Assembly: GCF_000377205.1 (NCBI RefSeq)
Contig: NZ_KB897910.1
Coordinates: 1-64,000 of the forward strand
Direction: 5' to 3'
DNA length: 64,000 bases
DNA from: Thioalkalivibrio sp. ALJ3
GTDB taxonomy: Bacteria; Pseudomonadota; Gammaproteobacteria; Ectothiorhodospirales; Ectothiorhodospiraceae
Shown: positions 56,708 to 64,000 of the stretch, piece after piece
Numbering within the stretch: the stretch's first letter is position 1
Layout of the letters: the number at the start of each line of letters is the position of its first letter
Position numbers and translations under genes: made by a program
Notes under the pieces: generated by a model
What the model was told of the DNA's origin: nothing
Database searches by the model: none
What the model saw: only the letters and a program-made list of their open reading frames with translations

Positions 56708-56832
56708 CGACGACTCCAGTGCTTCGATTAACGGGACATCGCACTCAGTGTGCCGTGTCGTACCCGCATGTCCAGATCCTTCGCGGACGGCATGGCTGAC
56801 CGTTTTCGACGGACAGGAGATCGAGTCGCGGA

Positions 56833-57054
56833 TCAGTCTTTATGTCTGAAGATTCTCCGGAAGACCTCGTCGCCCGGTACGGTGTCTACCGAACCCGAAC
56901 GGACATCTTCCAGGCGTTTTCGGGAGACCTCCGCCCATTTCCGGTCCACGCCCGCATCGGGCGGGTTAAGGCTGCGCAGTAGCGATTCGGCCACCAGTCC
57001 GCGTTCCTCCACAGGAAGGGAATTGGCTTTGTCGATGAGATCTTTGATCTTCAT
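56833..57054 (-). CDS. Orphan addiction-module antitoxin-like protein
   Basis: A 73-residue protein of the putative addiction-module component family (PF09720-like): MKIKDLIDKANSLPVEER, then VAESLLRSLNPPDAG and KRLEDVRSGSVDTVPGDEVF. Such genes normally precede a ParE/RelE toxin. The 125 nt downstream hold no recognisable toxin, and bolA comes next. ATG 57054 has GGGA 6 nt upstream; a longer in-frame start at 57108 is less likely. Confidence 0.78.
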   Translation of the reverse strand: MKIKDLIDKANSLPVEERGLVAESLLRSLNPPDAGVDRKWAEVSRKRLEDVRSGSVDTVPGDEVFRRIFRHKD

Positions 57055-57169
57055 GATTTTTCCCGTGACATCACCATGTGCGGTGAGGAACGCAAGGACT
57101 GTGGTCATACTGGCATCTTGCGGCCGGTAGTGCGAGATGGCGGTTTGGTGGTGACATCCGGGAGGAGCT

Positions 57170-57838
57170 ATGCGGCAGACGCTGGCGTTTGATGTTTACG
57201 GGACGCTGATTGATACGCAGGGGATTGCGGCCACACTCGAGGGATGGATTGGCGAGCGGGCGCCGGTGCTGGCGCGTGCCTGGCGCGAGAAGCAGCTGGA
57301 GTACACCTTTCGGCGCGGGCTGATGGGGGCGTACGCGGACTTCGATGCCTGCACCGAGCAAGCGTTTCAGTACTGTTGCGAGGCGCTGGGTATCGTGCTC
57401 GAATCGGAGCAGAAGGCGGAGCTGTTGCGGCGCTATCGAGAGCTCCCGGCCTTCGCTGATGCGGGGCCGGCGCTGGACGGACTGCGCGCGGACGGGCACC
57501 GCCTATTTGCGTTCTCCAACGGGACGGCCGAGACGGTCAGTGGGCTGCTGCGGAACGCCGGGCTGGAGGATCGCTTCGAGGATCTTGTCAGCGTGGACGA
57601 GATCGGCTGCTTCAAGCCGGACCCGCGGGTGTACCGGCATTTTCTGCAGCGGGCGAATGTGCTGCCCCAGCAGGCGTGGCTGGTTTCAGGCAACGCCTTC
57701 GACGTGATCGGCGCGCAGGCTGCGGGCATCAACACGGCCTGGCTCGACCGGGCAGGGGAGGGCCTTTTCGACCCTTGGGGCGGGAAGCCCACGGCCACCA
57801 TCGGCGGCCTGGACGAACTGGCCGGGGCACTGCATTAG
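57170..57838 (+). CDS. HAD-superfamily type II haloacid dehalogenase-like protein
   Basis: A 222-residue HAD hydrolase. Nucleophile Asp8 is in FDVYGTLID, motif II in FSNGT, Lys in DEIGCFKPDPRVYRHFL and the final acids in GNAFDVIGAQAAG. This matches L-2-haloacid dehalogenases, but many members have other substrates. GGGAGG lies 5 nt before the ATG. It stands ahead of the GNAT-C39 gene with 98 nt between. Confidence 0.88.
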   Translation: MRQTLAFDVYGTLIDTQGIAATLEGWIGERAPVLARAWREKQLEYTFRRGLMGAYADFDACTEQAFQYCCEALGIVLESEQKAELLRRYRELPAFADAGPALDGLRADGHRLFAFSNGTAETVSGLLRNAGLEDRFEDLVSVDEIGCFKPDPRVYRHFLQRANVLPQQAWLVSGNAFDVIGAQAAGINTAWLDRAGEGLFDPWGGKPTATIGGLDELAGALH

Positions 57839-57936
57839 TTGGGGTCTCGCCCCCGGCAAATATTCCTGCTGGAACGGGCCATGGGTGCCCGGTGGTTGCG
57901 CTACGATGGAGACCGGGCAGCCGCCAGGAGAGGAGC

Positions 57937-59106
57937 GTGAGCCAGCAGGTCAAGCAGCGGGTTGCGCCCGCCGCACAATCGCCCTTGATCCGTCCGGCCG
58001 CGCTGGAGGATCTGGAGGCGCTGGTGGCGCTGGAGGATGCGGCGTTCGAGATCGATCGGATCTCGCGGCGGCAGTTTCGCTACCTGCTGACGCGCGGGCA
58101 TGCGGCCACGCTGGTCGCGGAAGATCCCGGCGGGGAGGGCCTGCTCGGCTACGTGATGCTGTTGTTCAGCCGCGGTACGTCGCTGGCGCGGCTGTACTCG
58201 ATTGCGGTCAGCGCGCGGGCGCGCGGCCAGGGGCTGGGGCGGCACCTGGTCGAGGCGGCGGAGGACGCGGCGCGCCAGCACGGGCGGACCGATCTGCGCC
58301 TGGAGGTGCGGCGCGACAACGCCGCCAGCCTGGCCCTGTTCCGCAGGCTCGGGTATCGCGACTTTGGCACCATCGACGACTACTACGAGGACCACATGGA
58401 TGCCCTGCGGCTGCAGAAGTCGCTGGCGCCCGGGCCCGATCCGGCGCTGGTGCGCGCGCCCTACTACGCGCAGACGCTGGAGTTCACCTGCGGCCCGGCC
58501 GCGCTGATGATGGCGATGCGCGCGGTGGACCCGGCGCTGAAGCTGGACCGGCGCCTCGAACTGCGCCTGTGGCGCGACGCCACCACGATCTTCATGACCT
58601 CGGGCCACGGCGGCTGCGGGCCGTACGGGCTCGCGCTGGCGGCCGCTCATCGCGGGTTCGAGGTGGAGCTTCTGGTGCGCGATCGCGGTGTGGCGTTTGC
58701 CGACTCGGTACGCAGTGCGGAGAAGAAGGAGGTCATGCAGCTGGTGCAGGAGGACATGATCGAGGAACTGAAACAGCTCGGGGTGCCGGTGGTGCACGGC
58801 CCGGTGAACGCGTCCCAGCTGGAGGCGCGCTTTGCCGAGGGCGGGGTGCCGGTGGTGCTGATCAGCAGCGTGCGGCTATATGCCGAGCGCTTCCCGCACT
58901 GGGTCACGGTGACCGGTTTCGACGAACGCTTTGTCTACGTGCACGACCCGTTCGTGGATGTGGAGCAAGGCGAGCGCGCGGTGGACTCGGTGAACATGCC
59001 GATCGCGCGTGCCGATTTCGAGCGCATGGCGCGCTACGGTCGCGCCGGGTTGCAGGCGGCGGTGATCGTCGGCCCGCGCCGTCTGGCGGAGGGTGCGCAT
59101 GCCTGA
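57937..59106 (+). CDS. GNAT acetyltransferase fused to a C39-like peptidase
   Basis: A 389-residue two-domain protein. The N-terminal GNAT domain (about 15-160) has the acetyl-CoA loop RARGQGLG (94-101), RimI-like. The C-terminal papain-like C39/DUF3335 domain (about 170-385) has a full triad: Cys185 in LEFTCGPAALMM, His321 in FPHWVTVTGFD and Asp337 in VYVHDPF. GTG 57937 is preceded by AGGAG. It overlaps the ATP-grasp gene by 8 nt, so the two are translationally coupled. Likely a peptide-processing and acylating enzyme; the substrate is unknown. Confidence 0.88.
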   Translation: MSQQVKQRVAPAAQSPLIRPAALEDLEALVALEDAAFEIDRISRRQFRYLLTRGHAATLVAEDPGGEGLLGYVMLLFSRGTSLARLYSIAVSARARGQGLGRHLVEAAEDAARQHGRTDLRLEVRRDNAASLALFRRLGYRDFGTIDDYYEDHMDALRLQKSLAPGPDPALVRAPYYAQTLEFTCGPAALMMAMRAVDPALKLDRRLELRLWRDATTIFMTSGHGGCGPYGLALAAAHRGFEVELLVRDRGVAFADSVRSAEKKEVMQLVQEDMIEELKQLGVPVVHGPVNASQLEARFAEGGVPVVLISSVRLYAERFPHWVTVTGFDERFVYVHDPFVDVEQGERAVDSVNMPIARADFERMARYGRAGLQAAVIVGPRRLAEGAHA

Positions 59107-60583
59107 GCACCGCATCCTGGTCGAGCGGCGGGCGGACTGGAAGCCGCACTTCCCCGACCTGCCGGTGATAGCCATCGACGACTACCTGCGCGGACCGGCC
59201 GCCGACGACCCGGCTACCCTGCGTGTGATCAACCTGTGCCGCAGCCAGCGCTACCTGTCCGCCGGCTACTATGGCTCGCTACTGGCGGAGGCGCGTGGGC
59301 ACCGGGTGATCCCCAGCGTGCGCACCCTGCAGGACCTGTCGCGCAAGTCCATCTACAGCCTGGATACCGAGGAGCTGGACGAGCGCGTGGCGCGCGTTCT
59401 GGGCCGCAGTCGCCAGGGCGCGCAGCCCGAGCGCCTGGAGCTGACCGTGCTGTTCGGCCAGTGCGACGAGCCGGCGCTGCAGGAGATTGCCGCGCAGCTG
59501 TTTGCCCTGTTCCCCGCGCCGATGTTCCGGGTGGAGTTCCGGTTGCAGGGGCGCTGGCAGATTCACGCCCTGCGCCCGTTCGCGCTGAACACGCTGGAAC
59601 CCGAGCAGGAACCAGCCTTCTTCGCCGCGCTGGAGCGCTACCTCTCCAAGCCCTGGCGCCGCCGCCGCGGGGCGCGTAGCGCGCGCTACGAGTTGGCCAT
59701 CCTGCACAACCCGGACGAGGCGATGGCCCCGTCCACGCCGGCCACGCTCAAGCGCTTCGCCCGCGCCGGGCAGGAGCAGGGGATGGATGTCGAGCTGATC
59801 CAGGCACGCGATCTGCCACGGCTGGCGGAGTTCGACGCCCTGTTCATCCGCGAGACCACCGCCATCGACCACTACACCTATCGCTTCGCGCGCAAGGCCG
59901 AGGCCGAGGGCATGGTGGTGATCGACGACGCCGACTCCATCCTGCGCTGCACCAACAAGGTCTATCTGGCTGAGCGCCTGGCCGCCCATCGTGTGCCGAC
60001 GCCAATGACCGTGATCCTCAACCGCGAGACCATCCTGCGTGCGGAGGAACAGATCGGCTATCCCGTGGTGCTCAAGATCCCGGATGGCAGCTTCTCGCGC
60101 GGGGTATTCAAGGCGAACGACCGCGCCGAGCTGGAATCCATCGCCCGGCGTCTGCTGAAGGAGAGCGATCTGATCCTCGCCCAGGAGTTCGTCTACACCG
60201 AGTTCGACTGGCGCATCGGCGTGCTCAACCGCCAGCCGCTGTACGCCTCGCAGTACCTGATGTCGCGCAAGCACTGGCAGATCGTCAACCACGACGCCAA
60301 GGGTGGCCCGCGCGAGGGCGGCTTCCGCACACTGACACTGGCGGACGTGCCCGCCGCCGTGGTCAAGACGGCCGTCAAGGCCGCCAACCTGATCGGCAAT
60401 GGCCTCTACGGCGTCGATCTCAAACAGACCCCGCGCGGCGTGATGGTCATCGAGGTCAACGACAACCCCAACCTCGACGCCGGCATCGAGGACAAGGTCC
60501 TCGGTGAAACGCTCTACACCACCCTGATGCAGGACTTCGTCCGCCGCCTCGACGCCGCCCGCCGCCACCGAGCCGCGCCCTGA
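59099..60583 (+). CDS. RimK-family ATP-grasp ligase with RLAN-type N-terminal domain
   Basis: A 494-residue protein. The N-terminal part (about 1-190) is like the RimK-associated RLAN domain, with LVERRADWKPHFPDLPV and VINLCRSQRYLSAGYYGSLL. The C-terminal ATP-grasp domain (about 200-485) has PVVLKIPDGSFSRGVFK and MVIEVNDNPNLDAGIED. The family forms amide or peptide bonds. ATG 59099 has GGAGGG 5 nt upstream and overlaps the GNAT-C39 gene. The two-gene pair suggests one modification pathway. Target unknown. Confidence 0.88.
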   Translation: MPEHRILVERRADWKPHFPDLPVIAIDDYLRGPAADDPATLRVINLCRSQRYLSAGYYGSLLAEARGHRVIPSVRTLQDLSRKSIYSLDTEELDERVARVLGRSRQGAQPERLELTVLFGQCDEPALQEIAAQLFALFPAPMFRVEFRLQGRWQIHALRPFALNTLEPEQEPAFFAALERYLSKPWRRRRGARSARYELAILHNPDEAMAPSTPATLKRFARAGQEQGMDVELIQARDLPRLAEFDALFIRETTAIDHYTYRFARKAEAEGMVVIDDADSILRCTNKVYLAERLAAHRVPTPMTVILNRETILRAEEQIGYPVVLKIPDGSFSRGVFKANDRAELESIARRLLKESDLILAQEFVYTEFDWRIGVLNRQPLYASQYLMSRKHWQIVNHDAKGGPREGGFRTLTLADVPAAVVKTAVKAANLIGNGLYGVDLKQTPRGVMVIEVNDNPNLDAGIEDKVLGETLYTTLMQDFVRRLDAARRHRAAP

Positions 60584-60613
60584 TTGGCAACGAGAGTCCA
60601 CCAGTCGCCGCGT

Positions 60614-60645
60614 CGTAGGATGTGATGAGCGAAGCGAATCGCATC
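60614..60645. repeat. Dispersed hairpin repeat, copy 4 (inverted)
   Basis: GATGTGAT and ATCGCATC pair with one mismatch around GAGCGAAGCGA, preceded by CGTAG. It lies 30 nt past the ATP-grasp stop and faces the next copy. Confidence 0.6.
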
Positions 60646-60668
60646 GGGGGCCGCACCGAGCGGGGAGT

Positions 60669-60702
60669 GGTGCGTTTCGCTGCGCTCAACGGCACCCTAA
60701 GG
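60669..60702. repeat. Dispersed hairpin repeat, copy 5
   Basis: GGTGCGTT and AACGGCACC pair with one bulge around TCGCTGCGCTC. With copy 4 it forms an inverted pair between the convergent ATP-grasp and gcvR genes, a plausible two-way transcript-end structure. Confidence 0.6.
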
Positions 60703-60742
60703 TTGTAGAATCAGGATGTTGCCTGCCTGTGTCGGCAGGCGG

Positions 60743-61288
60743 TCAGGCCACGGCCTCGGGTGGTTCCTGCAGCGGGTCGTGGAGTTCGAGGTCGACCATC
60801 AGTTCGTTGGCCAGAGCCTCCAGGTCGTCCTGCAGGGTGTGCAGGTCCAGGCCTTCCGGCACGCCCAGGCGGGCCATTGCGCGGAACATCGGCTCGCCGG
60901 TCATCGAGCCCGGTTCGCAGGCGGTCTCCAGCGTCTCGACGCTCACGCCGTGGCGCGAGAGCACGGCGGTAATATCCTGCACGATCCCCGGCCGGTCGTG
61001 TCCGATCAGGTCCAGCACCACCGGATGCCGCGCCGCCGGGGGCAGCTCGCTGCCACGCTGGATATGCACCTGCAGCCCGTCGCCTGCCAGCTCGCGCAGC
61101 GCGGCCTCCAGCGCGTCGGCGTTCTCGGCATCCACCTCCAGCAGTACCACCCCGGCAAACTGCCCGGCCAGCTGCGTCATCCGGCTTTCCAGCCAGTTGC
61201 CGCCCGCCGACCGAGCCCGCGCCGCCACCGCGCTCACCAGCCCCGGCCGGTCCGGCCCCACCAGTGTCAGAATCAACGAAGTCTTCAT
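60743..61288 (-). CDS. gcvR: Tandem ACT-domain protein, GcvR-like
   Basis: A 181-residue protein with two ACT domains (LILTLVGPDRPGLVSAVA near the N-terminus and VLDLIGHDRPGIVQDITAVL near 90-110). This is the architecture of GcvR, which antagonises the activator GcvA of glycine cleavage. No gcv genes or GcvA are nearby, so the regulatory target is inferred only by family. ATG 61288 has GAGGA 7 nt upstream. Confidence 0.87.
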   Translation of the reverse strand: MKTSLILTLVGPDRPGLVSAVAARARSAGGNWLESRMTQLAGQFAGVVLLEVDAENADALEAALRELAGDGLQVHIQRGSELPPAARHPVVLDLIGHDRPGIVQDITAVLSRHGVSVETLETACEPGSMTGEPMFRAMARLGVPEGLDLHTLQDDLEALANELMVDLELHDPLQEPPEAVA

Positions 61289-61418
61289 ACGCACTTCCTC
61301 ACGCGAGCCGCTATCGGGTCAACCATCCTGCGCGCCCTTGCAGGCCATGACAATGCGCTGGATGTTGCTCACGACGCAGCCGTTCTCAGGCGTCGGGCTC
61401 GGAGCCGGGGCGTGGCAT

Positions 61419-61478
61419 GGGGTCAGGCCTTGCCTTTGCCCTTCCTGGCTGAGGAGACAAGACGCAAGGCCAGACCCC
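61419..61478. repeat. REP-like inverted repeat
   Basis: GGGGTCAGGCCTTGC (61419-61433) and GCAAGGCCAGACCCC (61464-61478) pair at 14 of 15 positions across a 30-nt spacer. The GGGGTCAGGCCTTGC core resembles REP sequences associated with RAYT transposases in other proteobacteria. No such transposase is in the window. It lies in the 222-nt gap between gcvR and tatD, which otherwise shows nothing. Confidence 0.6.
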
Positions 61479-61510
61479 TTGGTTGTTGGCCGGGGGTGCT
61501 GGCGGGGGCC

Positions 61511-62332
61511 TCAGGCGTCGGCGGTTTCGGGCAGGTTGTAGAAGGCGCGGGCGGTGGCGGTGGTGTGGGCGGCGAGGTCTTCAGGGGTCTCGTCACGCAG
61601 TTGGGCCAGGTACTCGCCGATGTGGGGGAGGAACGCGGGTTCATTGCGCCGGCCATTGCCGATTTTCTTGCCACTCCCCTTGGGCAGGGTGCGCGGCAGG
61701 AGGTAGGGGGCGTCGGTCTCGATCATCAGGCGGCCGCGCGGGATGCGCGGGACCAGCGGATGCAGGTGGGTGCCGCGCCGTTCGTCGCAGACCCAGCCTG
61801 TGATGCCGATGTGGCAGTCGAGGTCGAGGTATTCGGCCAGGGCGTCGGCCTCGCCGGTAAAGCAGTGCACCACGGTGGCCGGCAGCTTGTCGCGCCAGCG
61901 ACGCAGGATCTGGGCGAAGTCGTGGTGGGCGTCGCGCTCGTGCAGGAACACCGGCAGGCCGAGATCGGCTGCCAGCTCCAGCTGGGCCTCGAAGGCGATG
62001 CGCTGCTGCGGGCGCGGCGAGTGGTCGCGGTTGTAGTCCAGCCCCATCTCGCCCATGGCGACGACGTTTTCGTCCGCGCGGGCGAGGTCACTGAACCGCG
62101 CGGCGATCGCATCGGTCCACTGTCTGGCCAGGTGCGGGTGCACGCCCAGGGTCGCGCGGCAGCAGTCCGGGTACTGGTCGGCGATCTCCAGGCACTTCTC
62201 GCTCTGGTGGGCGTCGGCGCCGGTGATCAGCATCCAGGAGACGCCGGCCTCGCGGGCGCGCTCGAGGACCTCGGCGCGTTCCTTGTTGAAGGATTCGTGG
62301 GTGAGGTTGAAGCAGATATCGATCCATTCCAT
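61511..62332 (-). CDS. tatD: TatD family metal-dependent DNase
   Basis: A 273-residue TIM-barrel nuclease very close to E. coli TatD: FNLTHESFNKERAEVLE, GEMGLDYNRDHSP, HCFTGEADALAEYL and TGWVCDERRGTHLH. As in true TatD, the N-terminal HxH is replaced (ICFNLT). The enzyme has 3'-5' exonuclease activity linked to oxidative DNA damage. ATG 62332 (MEWIDICFNLT) is the homologous start; a longer in-frame reading is unsupported. Confidence 0.93.
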   Translation of the reverse strand: MEWIDICFNLTHESFNKERAEVLERAREAGVSWMLITGADAHQSEKCLEIADQYPDCCRATLGVHPHLARQWTDAIAARFSDLARADENVVAMGEMGLDYNRDHSPRPQQRIAFEAQLELAADLGLPVFLHERDAHHDFAQILRRWRDKLPATVVHCFTGEADALAEYLDLDCHIGITGWVCDERRGTHLHPLVPRIPRGRLMIETDAPYLLPRTLPKGSGKKIGNGRRNEPAFLPHIGEYLAQLRDETPEDLAAHTTATARAFYNLPETADA

Positions 62333-62434
62333 GCGCGGTATGCTAACGGATTGTTGGTGTGGTGCCAGTTCCCGGGCCGTCATCACGGCGAGGGGCCGGA
62401 GCTGCGGTGGCAATGACAGGGCCATGGTCCGGGT

Positions 62435-62463
62435 TTGACGTCGGCACCGCGGCAGCGTGTTAA
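62435..62463 (+). promoter_or_regulatory. Candidate sigma-70 promoter for pepN
   Basis: TTGACG (62435-62440) and TGTTAA (62458-62463) are separated by exactly 17 nt, 33 nt before the pepN start, in the gap between divergent tatD and pepN. The -35 matches consensus at five of six positions. Confidence 0.45.
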
Positions 62464-62496
62464 ACCTTTTGCAGTGCCTTTGATTTGGAGTTCGGA

Positions 62497-64000
62497 ATGC
62501 GTGATGCGAGTCCCCAGGCGGTTTATCTGAGCGATTACCAGCCGCCGGCGTTTGTGGTGGAGAGCCTGGAGCTGGACTTTGACCTGGCGGCGGCGACCAC
62601 CGAGGTGACCACGCGCATGGCGGTGCGGCGCAATCCGCAGGCGGCGGAGCCGAACGGGGCGCTGCGGCTCTACGGCGATGGCGTGGAGCTGGTGTCGCTG
62701 GCCGTGGATGGCGCGGAGCCGGGCGAGGGCATGCTAGAGCAGGACGACGAGGGCCTGCTGCTGCACGGCCTGCCGGAGTTGGCGCGGCTGGAGATCGTCA
62801 GTCGCTGCCACCCGGAGCAGAACACCGCGCTGGAAGGCCTGTATGCCTCCAGCGGCAATCTGTGCACGCAGTGCGAGCCGGAGGGCTTTCGCCGCATCAC
62901 CTTCTTCCCCGACCGCCCGGATGTGCTGACCACCTATCGCGTGCGGCTGGAGGCGGACCGGGCGCAGTACCCGGTGCTGCTGGCCAATGGCAATCGCGTG
63001 GAGGCCGGCGAGCTGGATGGCGGGCGCCACTATGCGGTGTGGGAGGATCCGTTCCCCAAGCCGTCGTACCTGTTTGCGCTGGTTGCCGGAGATCTGGCCT
63101 GCCAGCGCGATACCTTCACCACAATATCCGGGCGCGAGGTCGCGCTGGAGCTGTTTGTGGAGGCGCACAACGCGGATCGCTGCGACCACGCGCTGGCCTC
63201 GCTGAAGCGCGCGATGCGCTATGACGAGGAGGCCTTCGGCCGCGAATACGATCTGGACGTGTACATGATCGTCGCGGTGGACGACTTCAACATGGGGGCG
63301 ATGGAGAACAAGGGGCTGAACCTGTTCAACGCCAAGTACGTGCTGGCCAGCCCCGACACCGCCACCGACAGCGACTTTGTCGCCATCGAGTCGGTGATCG
63401 CCCACGAGTATTTCCACAACTGGTCCGGCAACCGCGTGACCTGTCGCGACTGGTTCCAGCTGTCACTCAAGGAAGGGCTCACGGTCTTCCGCGACCAGGA
63501 GTTCACTACCGACTGCACCCTGTTCGGCGTCAAGCGCATCGACGATGTCGCCATGCTGCGCGCCTTCCAGTTCCCGGAGGACGCGGGGCCGCTCGCGCAC
63601 CCGGTGCGCCCGGATCACTATGCCGAGATCAACAACTTCTACACGCTGACGGTGTACGAGAAGGGCGCGGAGCTGATCCGCATGCTGCGCACCCTGATCG
63701 GTCGCGAGACCTTCCGCCGGGGGCTGGATCTCTACTTCGAGCGCTTCGACGGCCAGGCCGTGACGACGGACGACTTTGTCGCGGTAATGGCCGAGGCCAG
63801 CGGGCGCGATCTCTCCCGCTTCAAGCGCTGGTACACCCAGGCGGGCACCCCGCACGTGACTGCGAGTACCGCCTTTGACGGCCCCGGTGGCCCGGCCCGC
63901 ATCACGCTCGCGCAGGAGACCCCGCCAACGCCCGGGCAGGACCACAAGGATCCGCTCGTGATCCCGGTGCGCATGGCCTTTCTCGATGCCCAGGGGCGGC
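62497..64000 (+). CDS. pepN: Aminopeptidase N (truncated by the window edge)
   Basis: The first 501 residues of a zinc M1 aminopeptidase are in view; the gene continues past the window. It has the exopeptidase motif MGAMENKGLNLFN, the zinc motif HEYFHNWSGNRVTCRDW (HEXXH, with the downstream Glu in LKEGLTVFRDQEF) and a Tyr in YTLTVYEKGAELIRML. ATG 62497 begins RDASPQAVYLSDYQPP as in E. coli PepN. It releases N-terminal residues from peptides in the cytosol. Confidence 0.95.
   Translation, partial: MRDASPQAVYLSDYQPPAFVVESLELDFDLAAATTEVTTRMAVRRNPQAAEPNGALRLYGDGVELVSLAVDGAEPGEGMLEQDDEGLLLHGLPELARLEIVSRCHPEQNTALEGLYASSGNLCTQCEPEGFRRITFFPDRPDVLTTYRVRLEADRAQYPVLLANGNRVEAGELDGGRHYAVWEDPFPKPSYLFALVAGDLACQRDTFTTISGREVALELFVEAHNADRCDHALASLKRAMRYDEEAFGREYDLDVYMIVAVDDFNMGAMENKGLNLFNAKYVLASPDTATDSDFVAIESVIAHEYFHNWSGNRVTCRDWFQLSLKEGLTVFRDQEFTTDCTLFGVKRIDDVAMLRAFQFPEDAGPLAHPVRPDHYAEINNFYTLTVYEKGAELIRMLRTLIGRETFRRGLDLYFERFDGQAVTTDDFVAVMAEASGRDLSRFKRWYTQAGTPHVTASTAFDGPGGPARITLAQETPPTPGQDHKDPLVIPVRMAFLDAQGR

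Noticed and set aside
56708-56832. Possible toxin remnant downstream of the orphan antitoxin
   Set aside because: Reading all three minus-strand frames gives only short pieces without ParE/RelE features.

Overview
The window is a 64 kb, GC-rich, densely coded piece of a gammaproteobacterial chromosome. Gene content and order (def-fmt-rsmB-ntrYX-trkAH; lysM-dprA-smg-topA-tsaC-hemF; prmA-dusB-fis; aroQ-accB-accC) are classic for the class. The style (high GC, K+ uptake TrkAH plus NhaP2-type antiporter, quinoprotein sugar dehydrogenase) suggests a member of the Chromatiales/Ectothiorhodospiraceae such as a Thioalkalivibrio-like organism; that placement is inference. No rRNA, tRNA, CRISPR array, prophage or complete insertion sequence was seen.

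Layout. 0-9 kb: radC, a DUF418 membrane protein, a glycine-zipper protein, a biotin locus (bioF, a methyltransferase, bioB) divergent from comF, then ubiA and an OmpA-like lipoprotein. 9-18 kb, minus strand: lysM, dprA, smg, topA, tsaC, hemF, hemB, aroE, a long information/haem/shikimate cluster. 18-30 kb, plus strand: def, fmt, rsmB, DUF4390, ntrY, ntrX, trkA, trkH, a TPR protein, a late acyltransferase and a Nei-type DNA glycosylase. 30-39 kb: sugar dehydrogenase, msrA, dut, coaBC, DUF502, a metallo-beta-lactamase-fold hydrolase, lpxR and nhaP2. 39-50 kb: rep, an entericidin-like peptide, a thioredoxin-like protein, ampD, a histidine phosphatase, a DUF2322 protein, a HisN-like phosphatase, then fis, dusB, DUF3426, prmA, accC, accB and aroQ. 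50-64 kb: a very large Lhr-type helicase, a small unknown protein, a phosphodiesterase, bolA, an orphan antitoxin, a HAD dehalogenase, a GNAT-C39 protease fusion overlapping a RimK-type ATP-grasp ligase, gcvR, tatD and the start of pepN.

The most unusual signal is a family of roughly 284-314 bp repeats (21409-21716, 34603-34886, 41092-41405) with long terminal inverted repeats and two internal hairpins. The apex of the first hairpin keeps pairing although its sequence differs between copies. A 30-bp end-to-end derivative (30350-30379) and a solo end (46730-46760) also occur. Every copy sits exactly at a gene boundary: the rep start codon, probably the ntrY start codon, and the stop codons of the DUF4390 gene and nei lie inside element sequence. 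They look like non-autonomous mobile elements comparable in style to Correia or ERIC elements, but I do not recognise the family. A second short hairpin family (95-127, 50154-50244, 60614-60702) and a REP-like hairpin (61419-61478) also flank genes.

A second item of interest is the GNAT-C39 plus RLAN/RimK ATP-grasp pair (57937-60583), which looks like a peptide-modification or amidoligase module of unknown substrate.
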